Position numbers and translations under genes: made by a program
Part shown: positions 41,633 to 49,670 of the stretch, in pieces
Layout: each line of letters starts with the position of its first letter
Numbering within the stretch: position 1 is the stretch's first letter
The notes under the pieces: generated by a model
Seen by the model: only the letters and a program-made list of their open reading frames with translations
Databases searched by the model: none
Told to the model about the DNA's origin: nothing
Source of the DNA: Thermovenabulum sp049701175
GTDB taxonomy: Bacteria > Bacillota > Thermosediminibacteria > Thermosediminibacterales > Thermosediminibacteraceae
Assembly (NCBI RefSeq): GCF_049701175.1
Contig: NZ_JBNATW010000017.1
Coordinates: forward strand, 1 to 51,398
DNA length: 51,398 nt
Direction: 5' to 3'

Positions 41633-42848
41633 TTATCCAAATATCTTCATTATTTGAAGTAATACCCATGTAAGCGGGTTTGCGCCATCGCAAATACTTG
41701 AAATCATTGTAGCACCTTCTGGGAATTTGAATGCAGCATCGATTGCAGCCTGTGTATGAAGCGGTGATACATTTGTAGCAATTAATAAACCTACAGCGAT
41801 TACAATAGCACCAATAATAACTGACCTGAAGACATTGCCTCTACAAATGGGTGCAACCATAGCAACCATGAAAGGTATTGTCGCAAGGTCGCCAAAGGGC
41901 AAAACCCTGTTTTCAGGAATCACAACTGCAAGCAATATGGTTATAGGAACAAGTATTAGCGCAGTAGCGATAGCTGCCGGGTGGCCAATGGAAACCGCTG
42001 AATCAAGCCCAATATAGAACTCTTTTCCTGCAAAGCGCTTCTGCATAAAGTTTTTGGCTGCTTCCGAAACAGGTATTAGTCCTTCCATTAATATCTTTAC
42101 CATTCTTGGCATTAAGAACATAACACCTGTCATATTTTGCTAACAACCCCAAAATAATCCCTAATATAAGGCCCATAATAACAGGTTCGCCAAAAATACC
42201 AAATTTCTTGCTAATTTCATCGGGGTTAGCTTCAATTTTATTTATTCCTGGAATTTTATCCATTAACTTGTTAAGAGGAATAGCGATAGGTACATAAGCT
42301 GCAGAAAACCCGTGAGGCAGCGAAATACCCGGAATTCCATAAAACTCCTGCACCATGGGTGCAGTCCAGTCTCCAAGTTTCAATACTATAGCAGCATTTA
42401 TTGCAGCAGCGATCATTCCCAATGTCAAGCTTTTTGTTGCTGCAGTGACCAAAGCACCGGTAAATGCAAAATGCCAGAAATTCCAGAGGTCTACGTTAAC
42501 TGTTTTTGTAAGGCCAAAAGCAAGCATTATGATGTTAACAGCAAGCCCTATGGGTATAACAAAGGCTCCTACCTGAGAGGCAAAAGCTATAGCTGCAGCT
42601 GCAGGCCAACCCACATCTATTACATTCAATTTTATTCCCATGTTTTCAACCATCGCCTTAGCTGCAGGACCTAAATTGTTAACCAAAAGCCCAATAACTA
42701 AGTTTATACCTATAAAACCAATACCTATTGTTATACCGGCACGAAAAGCTTTTCCTGGTTTTTCTCCTAAGATAACTGCAAGGATAAAGATAATAATGGG
42801 CAGCATTACCACCGCGCCGAGGTCAAGAATAAATTTAATAATATTCAT
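41633..42848 (-). pseudogene. gatC: PTS galactitol-family IIC, interrupted by a frameshift and short deletion
   Basis: Two overlapping frames together encode a GatC-like membrane transporter. The first (42848 down to about 42125) has the N-terminal part with ILDLGAVVMLPIIIFILAVI, DVGWPAAAAIAFASQ and FGIFGEPVIMGLILGI. The second (from 42133 to 41633) continues with MTGVMFLMPRMVKILMEGL, GLDSAVSIGHPAA and VLPFGDLATIPF. The break lies at GCAAAATATGACAGG near 42130, where the downstream frame is shifted by one base. Compared with my recollection of E. coli GatC, about ten residues between LAGYD and TAAVM are also missing. Either the gene is inactive or the assembly has a local error. Flanking IIA and IIB are intact. 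Confidence 0.85.
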
Positions 42849-42860
42849 ACATTAACCCCC

Positions 42861-43145
42861 TTATTTTTTTAAAGCATCAACAATCTGCTTTAAAACAGCT
42901 TCTTCGCCAATCCCTGTAATTAGGGAAAGGCCATTGATTACGGGAACATTAAATTTGTCCTTTACAATTGTTGTGCTTACAATTAGGTCAACTCCATCAG
43001 CATAACTTTTTAATTCGGTGACTTTGCATTGGACTATATCCACTTTTAGCCCTTCCTTTTTGCAAGCTTCTAATATTTTGTCTGCAACTACAGTAGAAGT
43101 CGCAATCCCTGTACCGCATGCAACTACAACCCTTTTTGTAGCCAA
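42861..43145 (-). CDS. gatB: PTS galactitol-type EIIB protein
   Basis: This roughly 94-residue protein has the phospho-cysteine motif VVVACGTGIATSTVVADK of galactitol-family EIIB near the N-terminus, then EGLKVDIVQCKVTELKSY and VPVINGLSLITGIGEE. It takes phosphate from EIIA and passes it to the incoming sugar at IIC. The start is probably TTG at 43145, eight bases after GGGGAGGGGG; a GTG nine bases earlier overlaps that site. It lies between IIA and the disrupted IIC. Length is normal. Confidence 0.93.
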   Translation of the reverse strand: MATKRVVVACGTGIATSTVVADKILEACKKEGLKVDIVQCKVTELKSYADGVDLIVSTTIVKDKFNVPVINGLSLITGIGEEAVLKQIVDALKK

Positions 43146-43181
43146 TTTTTTCACCCCCTCCCCAAAATATTTTTTTGGATT

Positions 43182-43661
43182 TTATGCACTTTCTTTTTTT
43201 TCAAAACAATTTCCCAATATTTCAAGAATCTCTAACTCGTTTTTACTTTCTGCTATTTTTTCTAAAAGGGTTTCATTTTGAAAGATATCAACCAAATCCC
43301 TCAATATATTTATCTGTAATTGAGGTTCTTTTAAAGCAAGCATAAAAATGACCTTTACCTCAACCTCCTCTTCAGGGTTTCCCATCACATTAAAAAATAC
43401 AGGCTTTTTTAAAATCCCTACAGCTATAGCTGATTTTATAACATATTTTATATCGGTATGAGGAATAGCTACACCCACTCCCTTTGTTGGAAGACCTGTA
43501 GGGAATTCCTTTTCTCTTTCCAAAACCGCGTTTTTATATTCGCCGTTTACATAGCCTAAACTTTCTAAACGTTCAGCTAATTTCTCTATAGCTTCTGTTT
43601 TGTCTTTTACATCCATTCCAATAACTATAAGCTCTTTTTCAAAAGCGATTTTTCTTACCAT
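43182..43661 (-). CDS. gatA: PTS fructose/galactitol-type EIIA protein
   Basis: This 159-residue EIIA has the phosphorylated His in KGVGVAIPHTDIKYV near residue 68, with EFPTGLPTKG before it and VEVKVIFMLALKEPQLQINI after, typical of the mannitol-fructose EIIA superfamily in its galactitol branch. It accepts phosphate from HPr and donates it to EIIB. The ATG has GGAGG eight bases upstream. It is the first gene of the operon, 49 bases downstream of a sigma-54 promoter, and follows the LevR-type regulator by 87 bases. Confidence 0.93.
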   Translation of the reverse strand: MVRKIAFEKELIVIGMDVKDKTEAIEKLAERLESLGYVNGEYKNAVLEREKEFPTGLPTKGVGVAIPHTDIKYVIKSAIAVGILKKPVFFNVMGNPEEEVEVKVIFMLALKEPQLQINILRDLVDIFQNETLLEKIAESKNELEILEILGNCFEKKESA

Positions 43662-43709
43662 TTATAAAGCCTCCTGCTTGAAGTCTGAGCTTTTTAATTT
43701 AAATTTTTT

Positions 43710-43725
43710 AGCAAGTCATATGCCA
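43710..43725 (-). promoter_or_regulatory. Sigma-54 promoter of the galactitol-family PTS operon
   Basis: The minus strand reads TGGCATATGACTTGCT, matching TGGCAY-N5-TTGCW with GG and GC at -24 and -12. It lies between the LevR-type activator gene and the EIIA gene, exactly where a sigma-54 promoter controlled by that activator is expected. Confidence 0.85.
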
Positions 43726-43748
43726 TCAGTGACATATTTTGTAGCATT

Positions 43749-46694
43749 TTATAATATAAGAAGTTCCAATAATACATTTTTAATGCTTTGGGAATCATTG
43801 TAAGATTTTAACTTTAGAAGTAGCTCCCTATCCTTTATAACATTATACAGCTTTAAAAATTGTTCCTTATTTCCTTCTTTTAAAGCAAGCATGAACACAA
43901 AATCTGCATAATTACCATTTTCCCATTCTATGGGTTCTTTTAATACCGCAATGGCTATCTTAGGTAAGATTACATTTTCGGGCAATCCATGTGGTATTGC
44001 AGCCTTGCTTGCGAGCAAAGTTTTGCCCATAACCTCTCTTTTATACAAATCAAATAAAAACCTTTCTTTTACATATTTTTTTTCAAAAAGGAGTTCGTAA
44101 AGCCCTTCTATGACATCCTCTTTTGTTCTAAAATCGGGGTTTATCAATATCAAATCTTCCTCCAAAAAATCCTGGTAAACTTTTTCATCACTTCCCTCTG
44201 CCTCCTCTACACCTTTTATGCCGAGGTAATCCCCGATTTTTTTGAAGGCCCCTCCATCTAAAATTTCTTCTATTGAAATAAAAGGAACTCCAGGGACCTT
44301 TGGATCAATTGTGCCCACAATTGCTGCAATATTTTTTGTCTTTTTCAGTTTTATTATCCTGTCTTTTGCATCTTCTTCTTGGGTTAAACCTAAGGGAATT
44401 ATTTCATAAATTTCACCATAACTTTCCATCTTTTTCTCTATTAATTTTTTCATCCTAAGAGCTGCTCCTTCTCCTGTAAGGCAAAGGGTAACAATTGTTT
44501 TTATTTTGTTTTCTAGTGGATTCTTAAGGAAAATCCTTCCAAAACTTATATCACTCTTATCAAGGCTATCTGCAATTTCTTCAAGGGTGGTATCAGGTAT
44601 TATGGCTTTTCTAACGGCCTCCAATACCATTATGGTATCTACTCGCCCAATGGTCCTGGTAGGAATTCCAGTTCTTTTAGTTATTATTTCGCCAAAGGTA
44701 ACAAGAGAACCCATATCTACCAAAAGTATAACGCCTTTCCCCTCATCAATTTTTTTTACCACTTCCAAAGCCCTTTCCAATACTGCTTCCGGTTTTTCAT
44801 CCAAAGACATTTCAATTCCAACCGCATGTTCGACCCCTAAAAGTTTATTTGCCACCTCTGCCATTCCCTTAGCTACATGCCCGTGTGTCAAAACAACAAC
44901 CCCTACTCTTCCATTTTTAACATTGTAATGGGGATGAGTAATTGTCCTGAGATACATAGCTATGAAACCTATTTCATCTTCTGGAAGTTCAATATCAATT
45001 TCATTTCTAACAATATGGGCCATTTCCTTAGCTATTTTGTATTCCAGCCTATATTCCTTTTTGATTTTATCCAACTGCGGGTTAATAATAGGCTTCCCTT
45101 TCTTTATCCTCTCTAAAGTGGCAGCAAGGTGTATTGAAAGGCAGTAAAATAAATAATTATCTACCTTCCCCAGCTTTCTTTCCGCAATTTTTATCATTTT
45201 TTCAGAAAGCCTTGCCACTTCATCTCCCACTATTTCTGCTAATTCCTGTTTTTCAAAAGTTTTTTGCCTTGTCTCGAATTGCCTTAGGATTTCTTGAAAC
45301 TTTACCTCCAATTCTCCTCCTATCACCCTATTTATTACATCCTGACTCAATCCTTCTTTTTTTAACTCTCGGTACTTTTCTTCAATATATTCGTATATTT
45401 CTTCGGGAAAAACGTATAAATCATCCTTATTTCCTACCGCATTTTCCGATTCTCCGGGAAATATTAATAAATCTTTTGAAACAATGTTTTCGATTTCAGG
45501 GGCACGATTTGTAACCTTTAGTAATCCTCTCCTTGCATGAACCGGAAGGTCAATAAGGTCTATTTCAATAAAATCTATCTGATTGCCCATATAGGTCAAA
45601 AATCCCCTTGCACAGGAAACCTGAATATCGCTTCTTAACTGTCCTATATTCCCCGGGCATTCGTACATTAAAAGTGCTCGTAAAGCTTCCTTCTTTACTT
45701 TTATTTTTATACCAATTTTATCAGCCTCTTTTTTAAAGAAATCTTTTATAATTTCATATCTTTCCGTAATAGGCCTTGCATTTAAAGGAGGAAGTTCTAT
45801 TACCATGGGTATCCTTCGCCTGAAAGTCAAAAGTAAATTCGATTCCACATCTTCGGTGGTAGCCGCAATTATCATTACTTCTGCCTTTCTTGTGCTTTCC
45901 GTCTCCCCAAGCCTTCTGAACTTTCCCTTGTCTATTAGATAATACAAAATCTCTTGACCTTCAGGTGGAAGTCTATGAACCTCATCCAAAAATAAAATGC
46001 CGCCATTTGCTTTCTCTACAAGCCCTTCTTTTGGCGAATCCGCCCCGGTATAAGCACCCTTGACATGTCCAAACAGCTGAGAAAGTAATAATTGTGGATT
46101 CTCAGCATAATCGGCGCAATTAAAAACAACAAAAGGGGCATTCTTAGGAAGTTTGCCAACCTGTACCGCATACTGGTACATAGCTTCAGCTAAACTGGTC
46201 TTACCCACCCCTGTCTCACCCAATATGAGGGTGTGCAAACCGTGAGGAGGGTAAAGGACTGCAGCCTTGGCTTGCTCTATCTGTGGCTTTAGACTTCCGT
46301 CATGCCCGATAATCCTTTCAAAACCCAAAATAATTTTTTCTACCGGCTTTTTATTAGAATTATTAAAAAACTCCTTATTGTCTTTTTCCTTTTTTACATC
46401 CCCATCTATTTCCTGCCTAATTCTTGAAATTAAAAATCTCGATACATCGTAACCCCTATCCCTAATAATTCGCGTAAGTTCCCTGTTTGATATTTGCTTA
46501 TTCTTGCTTAATATTTCCTTAACTTCATTTAATAAATAGGGTTTTCTTCTCTCTCTTGAATCGGGTATATTCAATTCTGACCTTAAAACAGTAACCTCAT
46601 CCCTCCTAATCCCCAACATGTTTGCTAACTGTTCATCGGTATAAGGATTTTTCTTATTTTCGCTTTTTATCAATTCAATTAAACGCTCTTTCAC
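43749..46694 (-). CDS. LevR-type sigma-54-dependent activator with PTS regulatory domains
   Basis: This 981-residue regulator has an N-terminal HTH region (about 1-95) and an AAA+ domain with Walker A GETGVGKT at 159-166, the sigma-54 contact motif GAYTGA at 213-218 and Walker B GGILFLDE at 231-238. A PRD follows (about 450-560; HLAATLERI, then IAMYLRTITHPH), then a mannose-type EIIA domain (VVLTHGHVAKGMAEVAN) and a galactitol-type EIIB domain (TLCLTGEG, possible phospho-Cys). The C-terminus is a fructose/galactitol-type EIIA domain with SKAAIPHGLPENV rather than the usual second PRD. It should activate the adjacent PTS operon according to PTS phosphorylation state. The start is GTG after AGAGGTG. 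Confidence 0.94.
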   Translation of the reverse strand: MKERLIELIKSENKKNPYTDEQLANMLGIRRDEVTVLRSELNIPDSRERRKPYLLNEVKEILSKNKQISNRELTRIIRDRGYDVSRFLISRIRQEIDGDVKKEKDNKEFFNNSNKKPVEKIILGFERIIGHDGSLKPQIEQAKAAVLYPPHGLHTLILGETGVGKTSLAEAMYQYAVQVGKLPKNAPFVVFNCADYAENPQLLLSQLFGHVKGAYTGADSPKEGLVEKANGGILFLDEVHRLPPEGQEILYYLIDKGKFRRLGETESTRKAEVMIIAATTEDVESNLLLTFRRRIPMVIELPPLNARPITERYEIIKDFFKKEADKIGIKIKVKKEALRALLMYECPGNIGQLRSDIQVSCARGFLTYMGNQIDFIEIDLIDLPVHARRGLLKVTNRAPEIENIVSKDLLIFPGESENAVGNKDDLYVFPEEIYEYIEEKYRELKKEGLSQDVINRVIGGELEVKFQEILRQFETRQKTFEKQELAEIVGDEVARLSEKMIKIAERKLGKVDNYLFYCLSIHLAATLERIKKGKPIINPQLDKIKKEYRLEYKIAKEMAHIVRNEIDIELPEDEIGFIAMYLRTITHPHYNVKNGRVGVVVLTHGHVAKGMAEVANKLLGVEHAVGIEMSLDEKPEAVLERALEVVKKIDEGKGVILLVDMGSLVTFGEIITKRTGIPTRTIGRVDTIMVLEAVRKAIIPDTTLEEIADSLDKSDISFGRIFLKNPLENKIKTIVTLCLTGEGAALRMKKLIEKKMESYGEIYEIIPLGLTQEEDAKDRIIKLKKTKNIAAIVGTIDPKVPGVPFISIEEILDGGAFKKIGDYLGIKGVEEAEGSDEKVYQDFLEEDLILINPDFRTKEDVIEGLYELLFEKKYVKERFLFDLYKREVMGKTLLASKAAIPHGLPENVILPKIAIAVLKEPIEWENGNYADFVFMLALKEGNKEQFLKLYNVIKDRELLLKLKSYNDSQSIKNVLLELLIL

Positions 46695-46713
46695 AAATTC
46701 TTCACCTCTTGTT

Positions 46714-46759
46714 ACAACATTTTATGCAATTATTATACCATCACTGGTAGATTTTGTGC
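46714..46759 (-). promoter_or_regulatory. Promoter and candidate operator of the LevR-type regulator gene
   Basis: The minus strand has a perfect extended -10, TGGTATAAT (46740-46732). Over it lies ACCATCACTGGT (46737-46748 on plus), an inverted repeat, next to GATTTTGTGC. Between the -10 and the start codon is ACATTTTATGCA (46717-46728), repeated exactly upstream of the 2-oxoacid dehydrogenase operon. Autoregulation is plausible. Confidence 0.55.
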
Positions 46760-46778
46760 GGTTCCGTATTTTTCCTTT

Positions 46779-47117
46779 TTAAATCTTTCTTTCAACCTTC
46801 AAGGCTTTTTTGTCTTCTTTTGTATAATAAATAATATCAAGTATATCGTTTATTACATTAGCACCTCTAGCAAATAAAAAACCTGTAAGAATGGTGCCTA
46901 TAATAGGATACTTAAATGTTATTTTAGAAACTTCGAAGATATTTAAGTTTATGCTGACTGTAATAAAAACTGACAAAAATATCCCTATAACCCCTTTTTT
47001 TTCTTCTTCAGACCAGCTCTTAAAAGATTTCATAAAAACATTCAACAAAAACAATATTGTATTCGTTAATGACTCAATAACAATCGATAAAACAGCAATG
47101 GTCTTTAAAATATCCAT
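46779..47117 (-). CDS. Small holin-like membrane protein, unknown function
   Basis: This 112-residue protein has three likely membrane segments (about residues 5-27, 42-60 and 70-86) and charged ends. The pattern of the last segment, TILTGFLFARGANVINDIL, reminds me of holin-type small membrane proteins, whose third helix is followed by a similar Asn/Asp-rich turn, but I cannot name a family. There is no endolysin or phage gene nearby, so a lysis role is unsupported. The ATG has AAGGGGG upstream. It lies between uvrC and the LevR-type gene, with an inverted repeat upstream. Confidence 0.65.
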   Translation of the reverse strand: MDILKTIAVLSIVIESLTNTILFLLNVFMKSFKSWSEEEKKGVIGIFLSVFITVSINLNIFEVSKITFKYPIIGTILTGFLFARGANVINDILDIIYYTKEDKKALKVERKI

Positions 47118-47123
47118 AAAAAA

Positions 47124-47179
47124 ACCCCCTTTTGAGTGCTCAAATTATTTTCTTTATATAAAATATTCATCGCACTCAA
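47124..47179 (-). repeat. Inverted repeat between uvrC and the holin-like gene
   Basis: On the minus strand TTGAGTGC near 47175 pairs with GCACTCAA near 47135, with an AT-rich loop of roughly 33 bases. The 3' arm is part of a local palindrome TTGAGTGCTCAA on the plus strand. It overlaps the end of uvrC. It could be a weak terminator or an operator; there is no clear T run directly after it. Confidence 0.45.
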
Positions 47180-48996
47180 GAGAGGGTACTGTGAAAATAA
47201 TCATATACTGCTTGAGCTGCCTTTTTATTCATTCCGGGCACCTTTGCAAGCTCATCGATGCTTGCTTTTTTGATATCTTCTATACTTAAAAAAGCTTGGT
47301 AAAGGGCTTTTTTTCTTTTTTCTCCAATTCCAGGAATGTCATCAAGACAAGATTTCAAATTTTGTTTTGTTCTCAAATTTCTATGGTAGGTAATTGCAAA
47401 CCTGTGGGCTTCATCCCTCACCCTCTGCAATAATTTGAGAGCTTCTGAATCCTTAGGTAGAACAATGCTTTCTTTTTCATCTTTATAAATTAGTTCAAAC
47501 TCCTTTGCCAAAGAAATAACTTCTATGTTATCCATATCAAGTTCTTTCAAAGCCTCTTTAGCATACTTTAACTGTCCCGGTCCGCCATCGATTAGTAAAA
47601 GATCGGGTAATTTATTAAAATTTTCATCTCCCTGTTTTGCTCTTTTAAATCTTCTAAAAACCGCTTCCTTAATGCTTTCAAAATCGTTTGGACCTTTTAC
47701 CGTTTTTATCTTAAACCTTCTGTAATCCTGCTTTTTTGGCAAGCCATTTTCAAAAACAACCATCGAGGCTACTGAATTGGTCCCCCCGGTATTTGAAATA
47801 TCAAAAGCCTCTATTCTGAATGGGAAATTTCTCAAAGATAATTTTTCCTTTAGTTCTTCTAATACATTTAAAAACTCCCTTTTTTCTATATTTATACCTT
47901 TTTGAATGATATATTCTTTGGCATTTTCTTTTGCTAAGCCCACCAATTTATAATTCTCGCCCTCATTAGGTATAACAATATTTACCTTTGAACCTTTTTT
48001 AAAAGAAAGCCAATCCTCAATAACCTCTTTATCCTCTATGTCTTCTTGAATTACTATTTCTTCAGGGATATTTATAGCTTTGTCATAGTACTGCTTTAAA
48101 AATGAGGATAATATTTCTCTTGGTTCAGTTTGGTATACATCTTTGAAAATAAAGGGCTGCCTTTCTATAAGCTTACCTTCTCTTACAAATAATACCATCA
48201 CACATGAACTACTTTCATCAGAATAAAGACCAATAATATCTTTATTTTTCAAATCCGTAGTTACCGCATGCTGCTTTTGCCTTACTTTTTCAATTGACAG
48301 TAAAGTTTCTTTTATTTCTGCAGCCGTTTCAAAGTCTAAGTTTTCAGCAGCTTGGTACATTTCCGTTTTTAAAATATCAATCAATAAATCGGTTTTTCCC
48401 TCCAAAAAAAGAATGATGTTTTGAACCATTTCCCTATACTTTTCCTTAGGCACATCACCTTTGCAAGGTGCAAGACACTTTTTTATATGATAATTAAGGC
48501 AAGGTCTTTCTTTGAGAGGAACCTTCTCTAAATCTTTACTGCAGTACCTTATGGGGAAAATTTTCCTTATAGCATCAACAGTCTCCCTTAAAGCCCCTGC
48601 ATCTACAAAGGGTCCAAAATACTTAGCCCCGTCTTTTTTTATTCGCCGCACTATTTCTAAACGAGGATAGGAATCATTCATATTTATTTTTATATATGGA
48701 TATTGTTTATCATCCCTCAAAAGTATATTATATTTAGGTTTATTGAATTTTATTAAATTGCACTCAAGAACAAGGGCTTCTATCTCGGTTTCCGTGACAA
48801 TATATTCAATATCATCTATTTGGGAAACCATGGCACGAACCTTCGGAGAAAGGCTTTCTTTATTTCTAAAATAGGACTTCACCCTATTTTTTAAAGAAAC
48901 GGCTTTCCCCACATATATAATCTTCCCCTCTTTGTCCTTCATTAAATAAACTCCGGGTTTATCGGGAAATTCATTTACCTTGGTAGGATCAAACAT
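47176..48996 (-). CDS. uvrC: Excinuclease ABC subunit C
   Basis: UvrC makes both incisions in nucleotide excision repair. The 606 residues have the N-terminal GIY-YIG nuclease (KPGVYLMKDKEGKIIYVGKA), the Cys cluster region CLNYHIKKCLAPC, a UVR domain for UvrB binding near residue 205-240, the RNase H-like 5' nuclease (FDISNTGGTNSVASMVVFE, LLIDGGPGQLKYA) and a C-terminal pair of helix-hairpin-helix motifs (DDIPGIGEKRKKAL, LAKVPGMNKKAAQAV). The ATG has GGGGGAA upstream. Length and motifs are complete. It lies 34 bases after mobB; no repair partners are next to it. Confidence 0.97.
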   Translation of the reverse strand: MFDPTKVNEFPDKPGVYLMKDKEGKIIYVGKAVSLKNRVKSYFRNKESLSPKVRAMVSQIDDIEYIVTETEIEALVLECNLIKFNKPKYNILLRDDKQYPYIKINMNDSYPRLEIVRRIKKDGAKYFGPFVDAGALRETVDAIRKIFPIRYCSKDLEKVPLKERPCLNYHIKKCLAPCKGDVPKEKYREMVQNIILFLEGKTDLLIDILKTEMYQAAENLDFETAAEIKETLLSIEKVRQKQHAVTTDLKNKDIIGLYSDESSSCVMVLFVREGKLIERQPFIFKDVYQTEPREILSSFLKQYYDKAINIPEEIVIQEDIEDKEVIEDWLSFKKGSKVNIVIPNEGENYKLVGLAKENAKEYIIQKGINIEKREFLNVLEELKEKLSLRNFPFRIEAFDISNTGGTNSVASMVVFENGLPKKQDYRRFKIKTVKGPNDFESIKEAVFRRFKRAKQGDENFNKLPDLLLIDGGPGQLKYAKEALKELDMDNIEVISLAKEFELIYKDEKESIVLPKDSEALKLLQRVRDEAHRFAITYHRNLRTKQNLKSCLDDIPGIGEKRKKALYQAFLSIEDIKKASIDELAKVPGMNKKAAQAVYDYFHSTLS

Positions 48997-49030
48997 ATAA
49001 ATTCCCCCAAAAAATCTTCAAATAATAATT

Positions 49031-49582
49031 TCATATTTCACGCATTATAAATTCGGCTATTTTTTCTATATCATCCCTATCAAAATAAGGAAGGTTTTTA
49101 TCATAAAATTTTACATACCATTCTCCTTCGGAGGTTTTATAAGGCCCCTTTATAGAGTAATCATGGATGTAAAAACTTTCTTCACCCACAAACCCTACAA
49201 TATTTTCTTTTACATTTTTTAAAAGGGTAATCCCTTCATCATTAATATTATTATCTATAAAAAAAAGTTTTGGGAGACTTTCCTTTTTAAAACCCTCAAT
49301 TAATACTATATCGTAAAAACTACCAATTTCTTTTAAAATATCTTCCAACGAAAAACTCCCTTTTTTGTAAAATAATACCCCTTCCTCCGAAATACCCGCA
49401 ACACAGTCAGCATTATTTTTTATAAATTTTTCTGTATCTCCTTCCCCAAATTTAAATCCCGATTTTGCATGTTTTACAACAGCTACTTTATAATTTTTAC
49501 TTTTAAAATATACTATTAATTTTGAAATCAAGGTAGTTTTTCCGCTGTTCGAGAAACCCGAAATACCCACGATTTTAGACAA
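49031..49582 (-). CDS. mobB: MobB-type molybdopterin-guanine dinucleotide biosynthesis protein
   Basis: This 183-residue GTP-binding protein has the P-loop ISGFSNSGKTTLISKL at the N-terminus, the VAVVKHAKSGFKF motif of MobB and DIVLIEGFKKESLPKL in the middle. MobB assists MobA or delivers GTP for the dinucleotide form of the molybdenum or tungsten cofactor. No other moa, moe or mob genes are in the window, so the cofactor-dependent enzyme lies elsewhere. The start is TTG at 49582 after GGCGGTG; no better codon is nearby. It stands between the symporter terminator and uvrC. Confidence 0.9.
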   Translation of the reverse strand: MSKIVGISGFSNSGKTTLISKLIVYFKSKNYKVAVVKHAKSGFKFGEGDTEKFIKNNADCVAGISEEGVLFYKKGSFSLEDILKEIGSFYDIVLIEGFKKESLPKLFFIDNNINDEGITLLKNVKENIVGFVGEESFYIHDYSIKGPYKTSEGEWYVKFYDKNLPYFDRDDIEKIAEFIMREI

Positions 49583-49643
49583 GGTTCACACCGCCTTTAT
49601 TATTTATCCATAAAAATTATACAGCAAAACATAAAAAATTTCA

Positions 49644-49670
49644 TAAAAAAAACGAGGGGCAAAGCCCCTC
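49644..49670 (-). terminator. Terminator of the alanine symporter gene
   Basis: On the minus strand GAGGGGC-TTT-GCCCCTC followed by a T-rich run (GTTTTTTTT) forms a tight hairpin immediately after the stop codon. Confidence 0.92.

Noticed and set aside
42100..42150. Programmed ribosomal frameshift in the PTS IIC gene
   Set aside because: No convincing slippery heptamer or downstream pseudoknot is visible, and about ten residues also appear missing, which frameshifting cannot explain.
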